The notes under the pieces were generated by a model. That model worked only from the letters and a program-made list of their open reading frames with translations, had not been told where the DNA came from and did no database searches. A DNA stretch of 44,132 nucleotides. Source: Hymenobacter coccineus (lineage in GTDB: Bacteria > Bacteroidota > Bacteroidia > Cytophagales > Hymenobacteraceae). Location of the stretch: positions 1 through 44,132 of the forward strand of contig NZ_MDZA01000210.1 of the NCBI RefSeq assembly GCF_001816125.1, written 5' to 3'. Position numbers and translations under genes: made by a program. Of the stretch, positions 7,578-15,456 are shown piece by piece (position 1 is the stretch's first letter; the number at the start of each line of letters is the position of its first letter).

Positions 7578-8321
7578 ATGAGCAAAATACTGGCGTTTAC
7601 GAACCAAAAGGGGGGAGTCGGCAAAACCACGTCCACGGCCAACGTCGGGGCGGGCCTCGCCCGTGCCGGCCAGCGGGTACTGCTGGTGGACTTGGACCCC
7701 CAAGCCAACCTGACCAAGGGCTTGGGCCTGGTCGATGCTGAGCAGAACGTGTACGGCGCACTCCTTGGCGAGTACAAGCTCAAAGCCTACCCGCTGCACA
7801 GCAACCTGGCTTTGGTTGCCGGCTCGCCGGCTCTCTCAGGCTTCGAGAAGGTAAAGGGCGACGAGCTGGACCGCGAGTTTCTGCTGAAGGAGCTGCTCGA
7901 ACCCTTGCGCGAGCGGTGCGACTACATTCTGCTGGACTGCCCGCCGGCCTTGGGCCTGGTCACCCTCAACGCTTACGCCTGTGCCCAGGCGCTCTACGTG
8001 CCACTGGAAGCCCAGATGTACGCCGCCGATGGCCTGGAAAAAGTATTGGAGTTGGTCAGCCGGGTGCGGCGGCGGTTGAACCCCGACCTATCGGTGGGCG
8101 GCATCTTCTTCACCCGCCACGACGGCCGCAAAATATTGCGCCGCGAAACGGCGGAAGAGTTGCGCGAACTGTATCCGGGCCTCGTGCTAACCAGCTTCAT
8201 CCGCGAGAGCATTGCCTTAGGTGAAGCCCCGCATTTGGGCCAGGACATTTTCACCTATGCCCCGCAGAGCGCCGGGGCCACCGACTATCAGGCGCTGGTA
8301 GCCGAGATTCTCACCCGCTAA
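7578..8321 (+). CDS. parA: ParA-type partition ATPase
   Basis: A 247-residue Walker-type ATPase. The deviant Walker A motif KGGVGKTT is at residues 11-18, the A' motif is DLDPQANLT, and Walker B is YILLDCPPALG. It has no N-terminal DNA-binding extension, so it is of the short type (Ib-like) in which the small partner protein does the repression. It moves plasmid copies apart by forming gradients or filaments on the nucleoid. The start follows array 3 by 20 bp, and it is followed after 14 bp by the small ribbon-helix-helix partner. Confidence 0.93.
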   Translation: MSKILAFTNQKGGVGKTTSTANVGAGLARAGQRVLLVDLDPQANLTKGLGLVDAEQNVYGALLGEYKLKAYPLHSNLALVAGSPALSGFEKVKGDELDREFLLKELLEPLRERCDYILLDCPPALGLVTLNAYACAQALYVPLEAQMYAADGLEKVLELVSRVRRRLNPDLSVGGIFFTRHDGRKILRRETAEELRELYPGLVLTSFIRESIALGEAPHLGQDIFTYAPQSAGATDYQALVAEILTR

Positions 8322-8335
8322 TCCGTTCGCTTCTC

Positions 8336-8818
8336 ATGGCCAAGACCTTCAAAAACCTGCCCCGCCCCAGCGAGTCAACCACGCCCAAGCCCACGTCGGA
8401 GCGCGACTTTTTCGACCTCAGCGATGTGCCCGCGTCCGAAGAAAAAGCGGCTGATGAGCCAGAAACGGCACGTAATATCGGTAACATTGGTAATACCAGT
8501 AACACGGGTAATATTGATAACACAGCAGAAAAAGCTGAGCCTGTTTCAGCGCCTGCTACTGTCAGTGCCGCACCGGATGGCGTTCGGCAAACATTCGTGC
8601 TGAGCCGGGGCCATCTGGAGCAGCTGCGGGATTACGTGCACGCCCGCCGGGTCCAGGGCGACTATACCTACTCGCAGAAACAAGCCCTCCAGGAGGCTTT
8701 GGAATTGCTCTTTGCCAGCGCGGCCCCGGCCCCACCACGTCCGGCCCAGGCCCGCGAGCAGGAGCAGCAGCGCCGGCAGCGTATCCAGCAGGGCCGACAG
8801 GCCGGAGCCAGCGAGTAG
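8336..8818 (+). CDS. Putative centromere-binding partition protein (ribbon-helix-helix), ParB/ParG-like
   Basis: A 160-residue protein with three parts. Residues 1-80 look disordered and contain the tripeptide repeat at 46-63 (Asn-Ile-Gly, Asn-Thr-Ser and so on), which is the translation of DNA array 4. Residues 84-128 fit a ribbon-helix-helix: strand RQTFVLSRG, helix HLEQLRDYVHARRV, then YSQKQALQEALELLFAS. The last 30 residues are Pro, Gln and Arg rich. It lies 14 bp behind parA. By analogy with ParG and omega, it should bind tandem short repeats, stimulate ParA and repress its own operon. No ParB-type CTPase domain is present. Family assignment is inference from position and fold pattern. 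Confidence 0.7.
   Translation: MAKTFKNLPRPSESTTPKPTSERDFFDLSDVPASEEKAADEPETARNIGNIGNTSNTGNIDNTAEKAEPVSAPATVSAAPDGVRQTFVLSRGHLEQLRDYVHARRVQGDYTYSQKQALQEALELLFASAAPAPPRPAQAREQEQQRRQRIQQGRQAGASE
8471..8524 (+). repeat. 9-bp repeat array 4, inside a coding sequence
   Basis: Six 9-bp units (CGTAATATC to GATAACACA) lie in frame within the partition-partner gene, so each unit is read as three codons. The alternation of AAC and AAT and the phase match the three intergenic arrays. It is therefore both a DNA site and a coding segment. Confidence 0.9.
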
Positions 8819-8854
8819 GCTTGGCAGTGCCTGCCATTACCAGGGGAACGCGCC

Positions 8855-9088
8855 TTACGGATGCACGGAGGTGGGAACGTGCAGCACGGGCGTAACCGCG
8901 CTCATCTCTCCAAACACTTGCCCCGCCGCATTCTTTAGCTCCGTGATGTGGCCCAGGTGCCCGACGGAAACCACGGGGCCAAAAAAGAGCGGGCTATTGA
9001 CAAAGGCGGGTTCGCGCTGCTCGTGCTCCGGCAGGGCAAGGATGGCTTCGGCGAGCTGGCGGAGAGTTAGGACTTTGTTTAACTGCAT
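8855..9088 (-). CDS. Small hypothetical protein behind the second rep gene
   Basis: A 77-residue protein. The first half is a helical LRQLAEAILALPEHEQ segment; the second half is strand-rich with SPLFFGPVVSVGHLGHITEL. I do not recognise a family. It follows the 91-residue gene at 9132 by 43 bp on the same strand and converges with the partition gene at 8818. The run rep-9132-8855 may be one transcript. The amino-acid pattern and length look like a true small cytoplasmic protein rather than a shadow. Confidence 0.6.
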   Translation of the reverse strand: MQLNKVLTLRQLAEAILALPEHEQREPAFVNSPLFFGPVVSVGHLGHITELKNAAGQVFGEMSAVTPVLHVPTSVHP

Positions 9089-9131
9089 GAAGTGGGTTTC
9101 AATGGCGGTTCAGGTCAAGTGTAATCCGCCG

Positions 9132-9407
9132 CTAGTTCAGAGGCAGACTGTCCAGCGACATCAACAAAAGCAACTGCGAGAGGGAAGTGACAATGGTGCG
9201 CGTCCCGTCGGCGGCCACGATTGCCAGCGGCCAGGTAGGGCAAGGGCAGCGGGTCACGTAGGCATCCATCGCGGCCCACAAGGCTTGCAAGCGCGGCGCG
9301 TTCAGCGGCCGCTCGTCCAGCAGTATGAAAAAATGCCCGTAGGCGGCCGTAACGTCGGCCGGGGTAGCCAAGTGTGGGGGAAGGGGCGAAAGCGGTTCCA
9401 GGGCCAT
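9132..9407 (-). CDS. Small hypothetical protein in the rep operon
   Basis: A 91-residue protein starting 12 bp behind the stop of the second rep gene, hence probably co-transcribed with it. It has a helix around PADVTAAYGHFFILLDERPLN and a C-terminal hydrophobic SQLLLLMSLDSLPLN. A Cys-Pro-Cys pair lies near residue 55. No family is recognised. A copy-control or plasmid-housekeeping role would fit the position but nothing in the sequence shows it. Confidence 0.55.
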   Translation of the reverse strand: MALEPLSPLPPHLATPADVTAAYGHFFILLDERPLNAPRLQALWAAMDAYVTRCPCPTWPLAIVAADGTRTIVTSLSQLLLLMSLDSLPLN

Positions 9408-9419
9408 AATCCGGGCGAA

Positions 9420-10445
9420 TTAGCGGGGTTTTTGCGTGGTACCCTCGAACAGCGGGCCGTTACTGGCTTTTTTGATGCCCAGAATGGTTAGTAGCAGGCC
9501 CGACAGGGAGTGCGATTTACCGTGTTTACCGGTTTTCAGGTCGTGGGCAAATTTATTGCAGGCGGCGACGTGCGCCGCGCTGGCCAGGATGCGTTCCACC
9601 AGGGCCGGGGTTACAATCCCGAGTTGAGCCAGCAGGCGGCCGGCATTTTCAACCTGATGCACCGCCAGACCGGCGGCCGTCGGTGCACCAGGCAGCAGTT
9701 CAAACGGCACCGGCATGGCCACGGCCTGCTTGCTGACGGTGAAGACCAGGTTCTCAAAGCTGCGGCCGTTCTTGTGCAGCCGGTAGCCGATGCGCAGGTC
9801 GGTCAGCTCGTTGATTTGCTTGACCGCCACATCGAGCACTTTGGCCTTGAACATGGACACCTCGCTGTACTGTTCGTGCCCTTTGGTATCCGCCAGGCCC
9901 AAAATCTGCTTTAGCTCCAGGATGCGAAACTTGGGGGTTTCGGTCTTGTCCTTCCACTGGCTGCAAATCGTGTAGATGCGCTTGGCGTGCTTGCTGGTGA
10001 GCAGCAGAGCCGCCTGCAACTCGAAGGAGGTGAAGTTGGCTTGCAGGTCGAACAGGTAAGGGATGGCGGGCTCCGTGAACTCGACGCGCAGCCGGCCGGT
10101 GCCCGTCACGTAGTCGATGCGCTTGAACAGCCAGAGCTGCCGGAACACCTCGCGGCCCAGCTCGTCGGTGGTCTCCAACTCGAAGCAGCGGCTGCCCATT
10201 GCCTGCGTGGCTTCCCGCAGCTGCTTGTAGTTATACTGCTTGCCGGTCAGCTCGCTCATGGCCTGCACGGAAATCTCGTAAATCGTGTCCGTCTGACTCC
10301 GGCGCAGTTGGGAGAGCAGGTAGAAAAATACGTCCAGTTGGGTTTCTGTGTACTCGTAGCGGGCCGTGGTTAGGGCATTGTGCTGGCGGACTTCTAACGG
10401 ATTTTCAGAGACTTTCACGAGCGGCCAATTGGTGAGCAGCTGCAA
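9420..10445 (-). CDS. repB: Rep_3 family plasmid replication initiator RepB (second copy)
   Basis: A 341-residue initiator with the two winged-helix layout of Rep_3 proteins. Marker segments are YTETQLDVFFYLLSQLRR near residue 32, TSKHAKRIYTICSQWKDK in the middle, ILELKQILGLADTKGHE, and DLRIGYRLHKNGRSFENL. It has an extra C-terminal 100 residues compared with the copy at 6612. The gene reads away from the iterons at 10489-10606, which lie 44 bp upstream of its start. An inverted half-iteron AACCGAAC at 10456-10463 lies in the promoter. That is the usual layout for iteron-controlled replication and self-repression. I regard this as the main initiator. Confidence 0.93.
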   Translation of the reverse strand: MQLLTNWPLVKVSENPLEVRQHNALTTARYEYTETQLDVFFYLLSQLRRSQTDTIYEISVQAMSELTGKQYNYKQLREATQAMGSRCFELETTDELGREVFRQLWLFKRIDYVTGTGRLRVEFTEPAIPYLFDLQANFTSFELQAALLLTSKHAKRIYTICSQWKDKTETPKFRILELKQILGLADTKGHEQYSEVSMFKAKVLDVAVKQINELTDLRIGYRLHKNGRSFENLVFTVSKQAVAMPVPFELLPGAPTAAGLAVHQVENAGRLLAQLGIVTPALVERILASAAHVAACNKFAHDLKTGKHGKSHSLSGLLLTILGIKKASNGPLFEGTTQKPR

Positions 10446-10488
10446 TATTACACAAACCGAACTAATTTAAAGAACCGTTCTAGAAACA

Positions 10489-10606
10489 GTGCGCTTTGTC
10501 TTATGAAAGGTTCGGGTTTAGCTTATGAAAGGTTCGGTTTAGCTTATGAACAGTTCGCTTTGCCTTATGAAAGGTTCGGTTTATCTTATAAGAAGTTCGG
10601 ATTACC
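10489..10606 (+). repeat. Replication iterons (five units of 21-22 bp plus a partial sixth)
   Basis: Units begin at 10489, 10510, 10532, 10553 and 10574, with a partial unit at 10595. The core is GTTCGGTTTAGCTTATGAAAG with a conserved CTTAT block. One unit is 22 bp and the others 21 bp, so they lie on one face of the helix. They are in the upstream region of repB and are followed by AT-rich DNA (10607-10700), which suits an origin with a melting region. Confidence 0.9.
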
Positions 10607-11424
10607 CCTTTGGGGGCATTGAAAGTCAAATAGTTATGAGCCCTACAAATAAGACAAATAAATCAAATAACACAAGTTGTGTTTCGCGCGAGCAAAAAAA
10701 GGCTTTTAGGTCCTGTTGGTTCGGACCTCCCGGCGCGAGGTAAACAAAAAACAAAACGGACCCCAACAAAAGCTTCGCACACAAAGGCGCGGGCGGTTAT
10801 AAACTATATATTACTAATAATTAAAGGTTTATAACCAGAATTGTTGAGCTTGTACTAGTTAATGCTAATGGTGCTCAATAGGTGGAAACCAGAGGAGTAA
10901 TCGTACTCATCAACTGCTAAATATAACCTATCGACGACTCCCAAAGAGGGGCGTTTTTCCCTGTAATATTGCCCTTAATCCAAGCAAAAAGCGAGCGATA
11001 TTTCTCGACCCTGTTTTGTACTATCAGTGTATATTTTCCCGGTACCACTAATAACATAGTATGGGTAACAGCACAACTCCTAGTGCCCGAATTAGTCTTG
11101 CTAATCAGGTATGAAAGTGTGAGGATAGTCGCTGTGTTTTGCAATTGCAAAGAGTAAGAATAGCCGATGGATAGTTGCGCAACCCAGTAATAGGGTAACC
11201 AAGTAGCTCAGGGATTTTGTCGTTCGGCCCCACTGACCATGATGAAACTATGAGACTCTGAGGAGGCTATACTTTGAAGCGACGAAGAAGTGACTTTGTT
11301 GCTTGAGGCAGCATCAGTGGCACCGTGATGCTTTGGTGCTCTGGTGCTTGGTTAGTAAGTTGTAGTTACCTTGTAGCCTAGTAACCAGGAAGCCCCTGAC
11401 GTATCCCTGATGCCTCCTTTGCCG
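10607..11424. other. Non-coding origin-proximal region
   Basis: About 820 bases with no gene I trust. AT-rich runs lie at 10625-10680 and 10795-10850. A small perfect stem AGGTCC at 10708-10713 pairs with GGACCT at 10723-10728, and GCATCA at 11311-11316 pairs with TGATGC at 11326-11331. Short frames at 10917-11157 exist on both strands, but neither has convincing composition. This is probably the origin melting region followed by the leader of the transfer module. Confidence 0.6.
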
Positions 11425-11439
11425 TATGTTCTTGCGTCA

Positions 11440-11488
11440 GGGAGCAAGACAGGTTTTGCTAGCGCAAAACGTCTCGCTTTTTGCTCCC
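11440..11488. other. Candidate oriT: nested inverted repeats before mobC
   Basis: Two nested repeats form one long stem. The outer arms are GGGAGCAA (11440-11447) and TTGCTCCC (11481-11488). GAC (11448-11450) pairs with GTC (11471-11473). The inner arms are GTTTTGC (11453-11459) and GCAAAAC (11464-11470) around TAGC. Stem-loops of this sort directly upstream of a mobC-relaxase pair are the usual position of a transfer origin. The nick position cannot be read from the sequence. A terminator is less likely because no T-run follows. Confidence 0.6.
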
Positions 11489-11524
11489 GTTGGTCGCAAA
11501 AAGAACCGCCTAACGCCTCCGCCA

Positions 11525-11935
11525 ATGCCGACACCAGCCGCAACTGTTAATGAACAGCCCAAACCAAAACGCACGGGTAAGTCCGCTGGTGGGCGTCCGC
11601 GCAAGGCCCCGGAGGAAAAGCTAAAGAGCGTGACCACCCACGTTTCGGCAGCCCGTTATGCAGAGTTAGAGGCGGGAGCTGCTGAGGTGCGGCAGCCCAT
11701 GTCGCAGTATGTGCGCCCCCTGATAGAAGCCGGCGTTGGGCGGCGCAAGCGTCCGTTGATGCAGCTCTCGGTAGAGCAGGATGGGTACCTGCGGCAGCTG
11801 GCGGGCCTGGCTAACAACCTCAACCAACTGGCCAAGAAAGCGCACCAAAATGGGTTCGAAGTAGTGGCAAACGAAGTGGCACAGCAGGCGGTAGGAGTTA
11901 GCCGGTTGTTGGATTATTTTGGGCAGGCCGTATGA
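11525..11935 (+). CDS. mobC: MobC-like plasmid mobilization relaxosome protein
   Basis: A 136-residue protein. The ATG at 11525 is preferred over the frame start at 11426 because the earlier codons would read through the oriT-like stem. The N terminus is basic (PKPKRTGKSAGGRPRK). A ribbon-helix-helix-like part around SVTTHVSAARYAELE follows, and then the MobC signature LAGLANNLNQLAKKAH. It helps the relaxase bind and open the transfer origin. Its stop overlaps the relaxase start by 4 bp (ATGA), so the two are coupled. Confidence 0.88.
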   Translation: MPTPAATVNEQPKPKRTGKSAGGRPRKAPEEKLKSVTTHVSAARYAELEAGAAEVRQPMSQYVRPLIEAGVGRRKRPLMQLSVEQDGYLRQLAGLANNLNQLAKKAHQNGFEVVANEVAQQAVGVSRLLDYFGQAV

Positions 11936-13734
11936 TAAGCCGCACGACGATAGGGCGCAGCTTTGCGGGCTTGGTGCGCTACCAGTTCGAAGGGCGGAAG
12001 GACTTGCCCAGAGACAAGCAAGCCGAGGTGCTGGCGGCCGTGGGTGTCCGGGCGGATAGTGCCGCGCACATGAGCACCGACTTTAACCGGGGGCGGCAGC
12101 TGAACCCCAATTTGGGGCAGGCCGTGTGGCACACGAGTTTGAGCTTTAACCCGGACGACGCGGCCAAACTCGACAGCGCCAAGATGCTAGCTATTGCGGA
12201 AGGCTACGTGCAGAAGATGGGGCTTGACAAGACGCAGTATGCCATCATCCGGCACCACGACCAGCCGGATAATCAGCACCTGCATATCCTGGCTAACCGG
12301 GTGGGCAATGATGGCAAAACCGTTAACGACGGCCAGAACTTCTACCGCTCGAAGGTGGCGCTCACCGAGCTAATTCAGGAACACGGGCTGACCCCACCGA
12401 AGGGCTTGCGGCCCGAGAAGCAACACCCGGCGCAGTTGCATGGTGTGGACCTTACCCGTCACGAGCTGAAAGAGGCGCTGCGCGCGGTGCTGACCACAAC
12501 CACTGACGGCAAGGACATGCGCCAGCAACTGAGCCAGCAGGCCATCACGTTCCGGTTGTTCCGGACCAAGGAGGGCACACCGACCGGCATCAGCTTTTCT
12601 AAGGATGGGCAGACGCTGAAAGGGTCCGAGATTAGCCGCGAATACAGCCTGGCCGGCATCGTGAAGCAGCTCGAAGCCAACCAGGCCACGCGGCAGGCCG
12701 AGGTCGCCCGCCAGGAAACGAACCAACGTGCCGCCGAGCAGGCGCGGCAGCAAGCCGCGCTGGATGCTGCTGCCCAGGAACGGCGGCAAGTGGCCGCGCA
12801 GCTTGCTGCCCAACGCCAAGAAGCGGAGCGCCAGGCGGCGAAAGTGCCGGAGCTACCGGCTGTAGAACGCAAGTGGCAGGGGGACTACCAAAAATATGCA
12901 GCCGACTTAGCCCAACAAAATGCGCCCGTTCAGGCCCGCAACAAGGTTATCGACTCGTATAGCGCCTATTTGCAGCAGCAGCCGAACGAGGAAGGAATCG
13001 CCGCCGTGGTGCAGGCCATGAAGGGCGACCCGCGCACGGCGGCGTTAAAAGCCGAGTTAGACCGCCAGGTGGTCGCCCGGGCGACGCACGCGAAACAGTG
13101 GGCAGACAGCTACGGCCAGCAAGCGGCGCTGGAAAAGCAGGCAAAAGGCGGCATTTTTGGAAAAAACGCGGCTTCCCGGGAGGCAGAGGAAAAGCTGAAG
13201 TTCCTCACCGAAAAGGACCGACCCCTTCCCGGCCTGCTAGAGCCGGCCTTGCTGGCCTTTGCCCGCGCCGCCAAAGCAGCGGACCGACCAAGCCCACCCG
13301 TCGGTTTTGACGCCCGCGCCTATTACCAGCCCGAGCAAGCGGGCCTGAGCTTGACGGAGTACGCGGCCAAGCGCGAGGCCGAACGACAGCTGGTGGTGCG
13401 CGTGCAGGAGCCGGTAGGCGACAGTCAGGCCGCCGGCCGCGCCGACGCTTTGCAGCGCAGTTTGACGAGTAAAGGAGCTACCGTGTCGGTGAGTGATACC
13501 GTTGATGCCCAAGGTAATCGGGTAATTGAGCTAGCCGTGCAGTACAGCGTGCAGCAGCCCCGCCACGAATTGGAAGACATCAGCGTGACCCTGGATTGGG
13601 CCGCAGAACGGAAAGGGTACGAGTTGAAAGAGAGCGACACGGACCGGGCGCAGCGTCGGGCCTCCGGCCAGCGGGACGCTCAGCAGCAGCAGAGCCAAAC
13701 CCCGGGCAAAAGCTTGGATTATGGCGGCCGGTAA
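11932..13734 (+). CDS. mobB: Relaxase / mobilization nuclease (MobB-like)
   Basis: A 600-residue protein. The N-terminal relaxase domain covers residues 1-190. Tyr17 is the candidate nicking residue, and the metal-binding motif HHDQPDNQHLHILANRV is at 108-124 with the three-His pattern of PF03432. A long Ala/Gln/Arg-rich coiled-coil region follows (about 235-310), then a C-terminal domain of unknown function. It nicks oriT and stays bound to the transferred strand. No coupling protein or mating-pore genes are present, so transfer would need a helper element. The start overlaps mobC by 4 bp. Confidence 0.92.
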   Translation: MISRTTIGRSFAGLVRYQFEGRKDLPRDKQAEVLAAVGVRADSAAHMSTDFNRGRQLNPNLGQAVWHTSLSFNPDDAAKLDSAKMLAIAEGYVQKMGLDKTQYAIIRHHDQPDNQHLHILANRVGNDGKTVNDGQNFYRSKVALTELIQEHGLTPPKGLRPEKQHPAQLHGVDLTRHELKEALRAVLTTTTDGKDMRQQLSQQAITFRLFRTKEGTPTGISFSKDGQTLKGSEISREYSLAGIVKQLEANQATRQAEVARQETNQRAAEQARQQAALDAAAQERRQVAAQLAAQRQEAERQAAKVPELPAVERKWQGDYQKYAADLAQQNAPVQARNKVIDSYSAYLQQQPNEEGIAAVVQAMKGDPRTAALKAELDRQVVARATHAKQWADSYGQQAALEKQAKGGIFGKNAASREAEEKLKFLTEKDRPLPGLLEPALLAFARAAKAADRPSPPVGFDARAYYQPEQAGLSLTEYAAKREAERQLVVRVQEPVGDSQAAGRADALQRSLTSKGATVSVSDTVDAQGNRVIELAVQYSVQQPRHELEDISVTLDWAAERKGYELKESDTDRAQRRASGQRDAQQQQSQTPGKSLDYGGR

Positions 13735-13867
13735 TGAGCGGCCCCGTCGGCCTAAGAAGCCACCGGAAGGGCGCGAGCGTGGCGTATTTGCGCCGTTGCC
13801 TGGCCCGGTGCCGAATACGCGACGCACGGACGATTCAAGGACGGTTAAGACGGGAGAAATAGTTTGA
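13721..13867 (+). CDS. Possible small basic protein overlapping the relaxase end
   Basis: A 48-residue frame from the ATG at 13721 that overlaps the last 14 bases of the relaxase gene. It is Arg, Lys and Pro rich (GNERPRRPKKPPEGRER) and looks like a short DNA-binding or disordered tail. Overlap with mobB suggests coupling. No family is recognised, and the length is too short to be sure it is translated. Confidence 0.35.
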   Translation: MAAGNERPRRPKKPPEGRERGVFAPLPGPVPNTRRTDDSRTVKTGEIV

Positions 13868-13941
13868 AAATCAAGGCGCTTAAAGTCGATGAAAACGACC
13901 TTACAAACCCCTAAAGCAAGGTTTTTGGCGTATCTTGTAGG

Positions 13942-14328
13942 ATGGAACAACCCTTCAAAAAGCCTTCTTTTTGGGCCGAAAACGCCCCGCAGTTTACCCG
14001 CTATAATGAGCTGGATACTTTCCTCCGCATGTCCAGTTTCGCGTGGCATGCAGAACTCGCGTGCCGGAAGTGGTTGGACCGGGCGGCGGCTTTCCCGGGG
14101 GAACTGAATACGCCCAAAACCACAGCTTGGATGGCTTTGCTGAGCTACGTGAATCCTCCACTCGCTGCCGGCCATCAGTTTGGCATTTCGCCCGACGACG
14201 AACCGGACGTGGCTATTCTACGGGCGTACCAACTGCTGATTTCGGGCTTGACCCCCGAGCAGGCTGCGCAACAGATGGAAGATAATCCGTTGCCGGACAA
14301 CTTAGCCGATTTTCTAGTGCAAGGCTAA
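13942..14328 (+). CDS. Hypothetical helical protein behind the mob genes
   Basis: A 128-residue protein starting at the ATG at 13942 (MEQPFKKPSFWAEN). It is mostly helical and acidic at the C terminus, with aromatic residues near the start and an LTPEQAAQQMEDNPLP segment. No signal peptide or membrane span. A TATCTTGT sequence about 10 bp upstream could be a minus-7 element. I do not recognise the family. Its 3' end overlaps the end of the convergent small membrane gene at 14314 by 15 bases. Confidence 0.7.
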   Translation: MEQPFKKPSFWAENAPQFTRYNELDTFLRMSSFAWHAELACRKWLDRAAAFPGELNTPKTTAWMALLSYVNPPLAAGHQFGISPDDEPDVAILRAYQLLISGLTPEQAAQQMEDNPLPDNLADFLVQG

Positions 14329-14490
14329 GCCGCTTTTTTTGATAAAGAAGTGGCATAGCACCACCGAGACGTAACTGAGGATAAACAGCGAGGCTTGCTT
14401 TTCGAGGGGAAGCATTAGGCTACTCAACCCGTCATGGAGGATTTCGGCAGCCGTTGCGGCGAGGAATACCAAGTGCAAAAAAGGCTTCAT
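14314..14490 (-). CDS. Small two-span membrane protein
   Basis: A 58-residue frame from the ATG at 14490, read on the minus strand. Residues 3-18 (PFLHLVFLAATAAEIL) and 33-51 (ASLFILSYVSVVLCHFFIK) are hydrophobic, with a basic tail, which fits two membrane spans with both ends inside. Codon third positions and the two clean spans argue that it is real. It is too short for common gene-size cut-offs and would be missed easily. No family is recognised. Small hydrophobic toxins or transfer-related proteins are options. Confidence 0.55.
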   Translation of the reverse strand: MKPFLHLVFLAATAAEILHDGLSSLMLPLEKQASLFILSYVSVVLCHFFIKKSGLALH

Positions 14491-14588
14491 AAAACGAAGG
14501 GTTAACTTGTGAAAGTGCTAAATGTAGCGCCGGCTGGTCGAACGCCAAAACCGGCACGGATTCCAAGACATGTCCGAGAAATAACCTT

Positions 14589-15386
14589 ATGTTGAACGAC
14601 GAAACCAAAAAACAAAAGGGGGAAAAAGCCGTCCCCCAATCGGCCAAAAGGCCTAGTTTTTTCGACGCGAAACCGGACCCCGCGACAATAAGGATGATAA
14701 CCCCGCGTGAGCAGTGGACCCCCGCGCAAAAGCGCGCCGACAAACGCGACGAAGACGCCGCCCGTGCGCGGGGATACAGCTATTACCAGCAGGTGCAGGA
14801 ACTGATACGGACCGGTGACCTCGCGGGAGCCGTGCGCGCCATCAATCCCTTTCCGAGTGGACATAACGGACACTCCCACATCGAAACCGTGCAGGCCGTG
14901 GCCACGGCCCAGGTGCAGGCCGGCGAGCTGCTGGCGGCCGTGGCCACGGCGCAGCGGCTGCCTTACGACGACACGAGGGGCGACCTAATCGGAGCCGTCG
15001 TCAAGGTGCTGCTGCAACGGGGCGATGTGGCCGGGGCGCAGTGGCTGGCGGCCACCGTAAGCGGATTTCGGTACGTGAGCGTGATGAAGCAGATTGCCGA
15101 GGCCCAGCAGCAGGCAGGCGACGGGGAAGCCGCCCGGTACACCCTGGTTCAGGCACGAGAGCGAGCCGAAGGGTTCAGCGAGGGCGACCCGAAAAGCGGC
15201 TATTTCCGGTCTTACTACCTGTCCGACATTGCCAAGGCCCAGGTGCAACTAGGCGACGTGGCCGGGGCGACCCATACCGCGCAGCTCATTACCCACCAGG
15301 AGGAACGGGGGTGGGCGTTTCGAGCTATCGAGGAGCATACGGCTAACGCGGCCGACACCGCCCGCAGGGACGCCGGCTTAGCCTGA
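14589..15386 (+). CDS. TPR-like helical repeat protein
   Basis: A 265-residue soluble protein. The first 60 residues are charged and probably flexible. From about residue 65 it has four or five helical pairs with a repeated A-x-AQ-x-Q-x-G-(D/E)-x-x-x-A pattern: ATAQVQAGELLAAVATAQRL, then EAQQQAGDGEAARY, then AKAQVQLGDVAGATHTAQLI. This is the look of TPR or Sel1-like repeats that bind other proteins. It heads a plus-strand run of eight genes up to 18454, with 70 bp to the next. Its partner is unknown. Confidence 0.75.
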   Translation: MLNDETKKQKGEKAVPQSAKRPSFFDAKPDPATIRMITPREQWTPAQKRADKRDEDAARARGYSYYQQVQELIRTGDLAGAVRAINPFPSGHNGHSHIETVQAVATAQVQAGELLAAVATAQRLPYDDTRGDLIGAVVKVLLQRGDVAGAQWLAATVSGFRYVSVMKQIAEAQQQAGDGEAARYTLVQARERAEGFSEGDPKSGYFRSYYLSDIAKAQVQLGDVAGATHTAQLITHQEERGWAFRAIEEHTANAADTARRDAGLA

Positions 15387-15456
15387 CGGCCGCCGTGCGA
15401 GGCAATGCCTTGCCCGTGCGGGTACTACCGGTTCATTTTCTTAACCACCTGCTGTT

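Noticed and set aside
7384..7581. 65-residue frame across 9-bp array 3
   Set aside because: It is only the translation of the repeat in the intergenic region, with no gene-like part; it shows how the repeat reads as peptide.
5300..8524. CRISPR array
   Set aside because: The repeat is 9 bp with no unique spacers and no cas genes; it is a tandem binding-site array.
10917..11157. Overlapping frames of 77 and 62 residues on opposite strands
   Set aside because: Neither shows a family, a start signal or a convincing codon pattern, and they lie in the AT-rich region near the origin.
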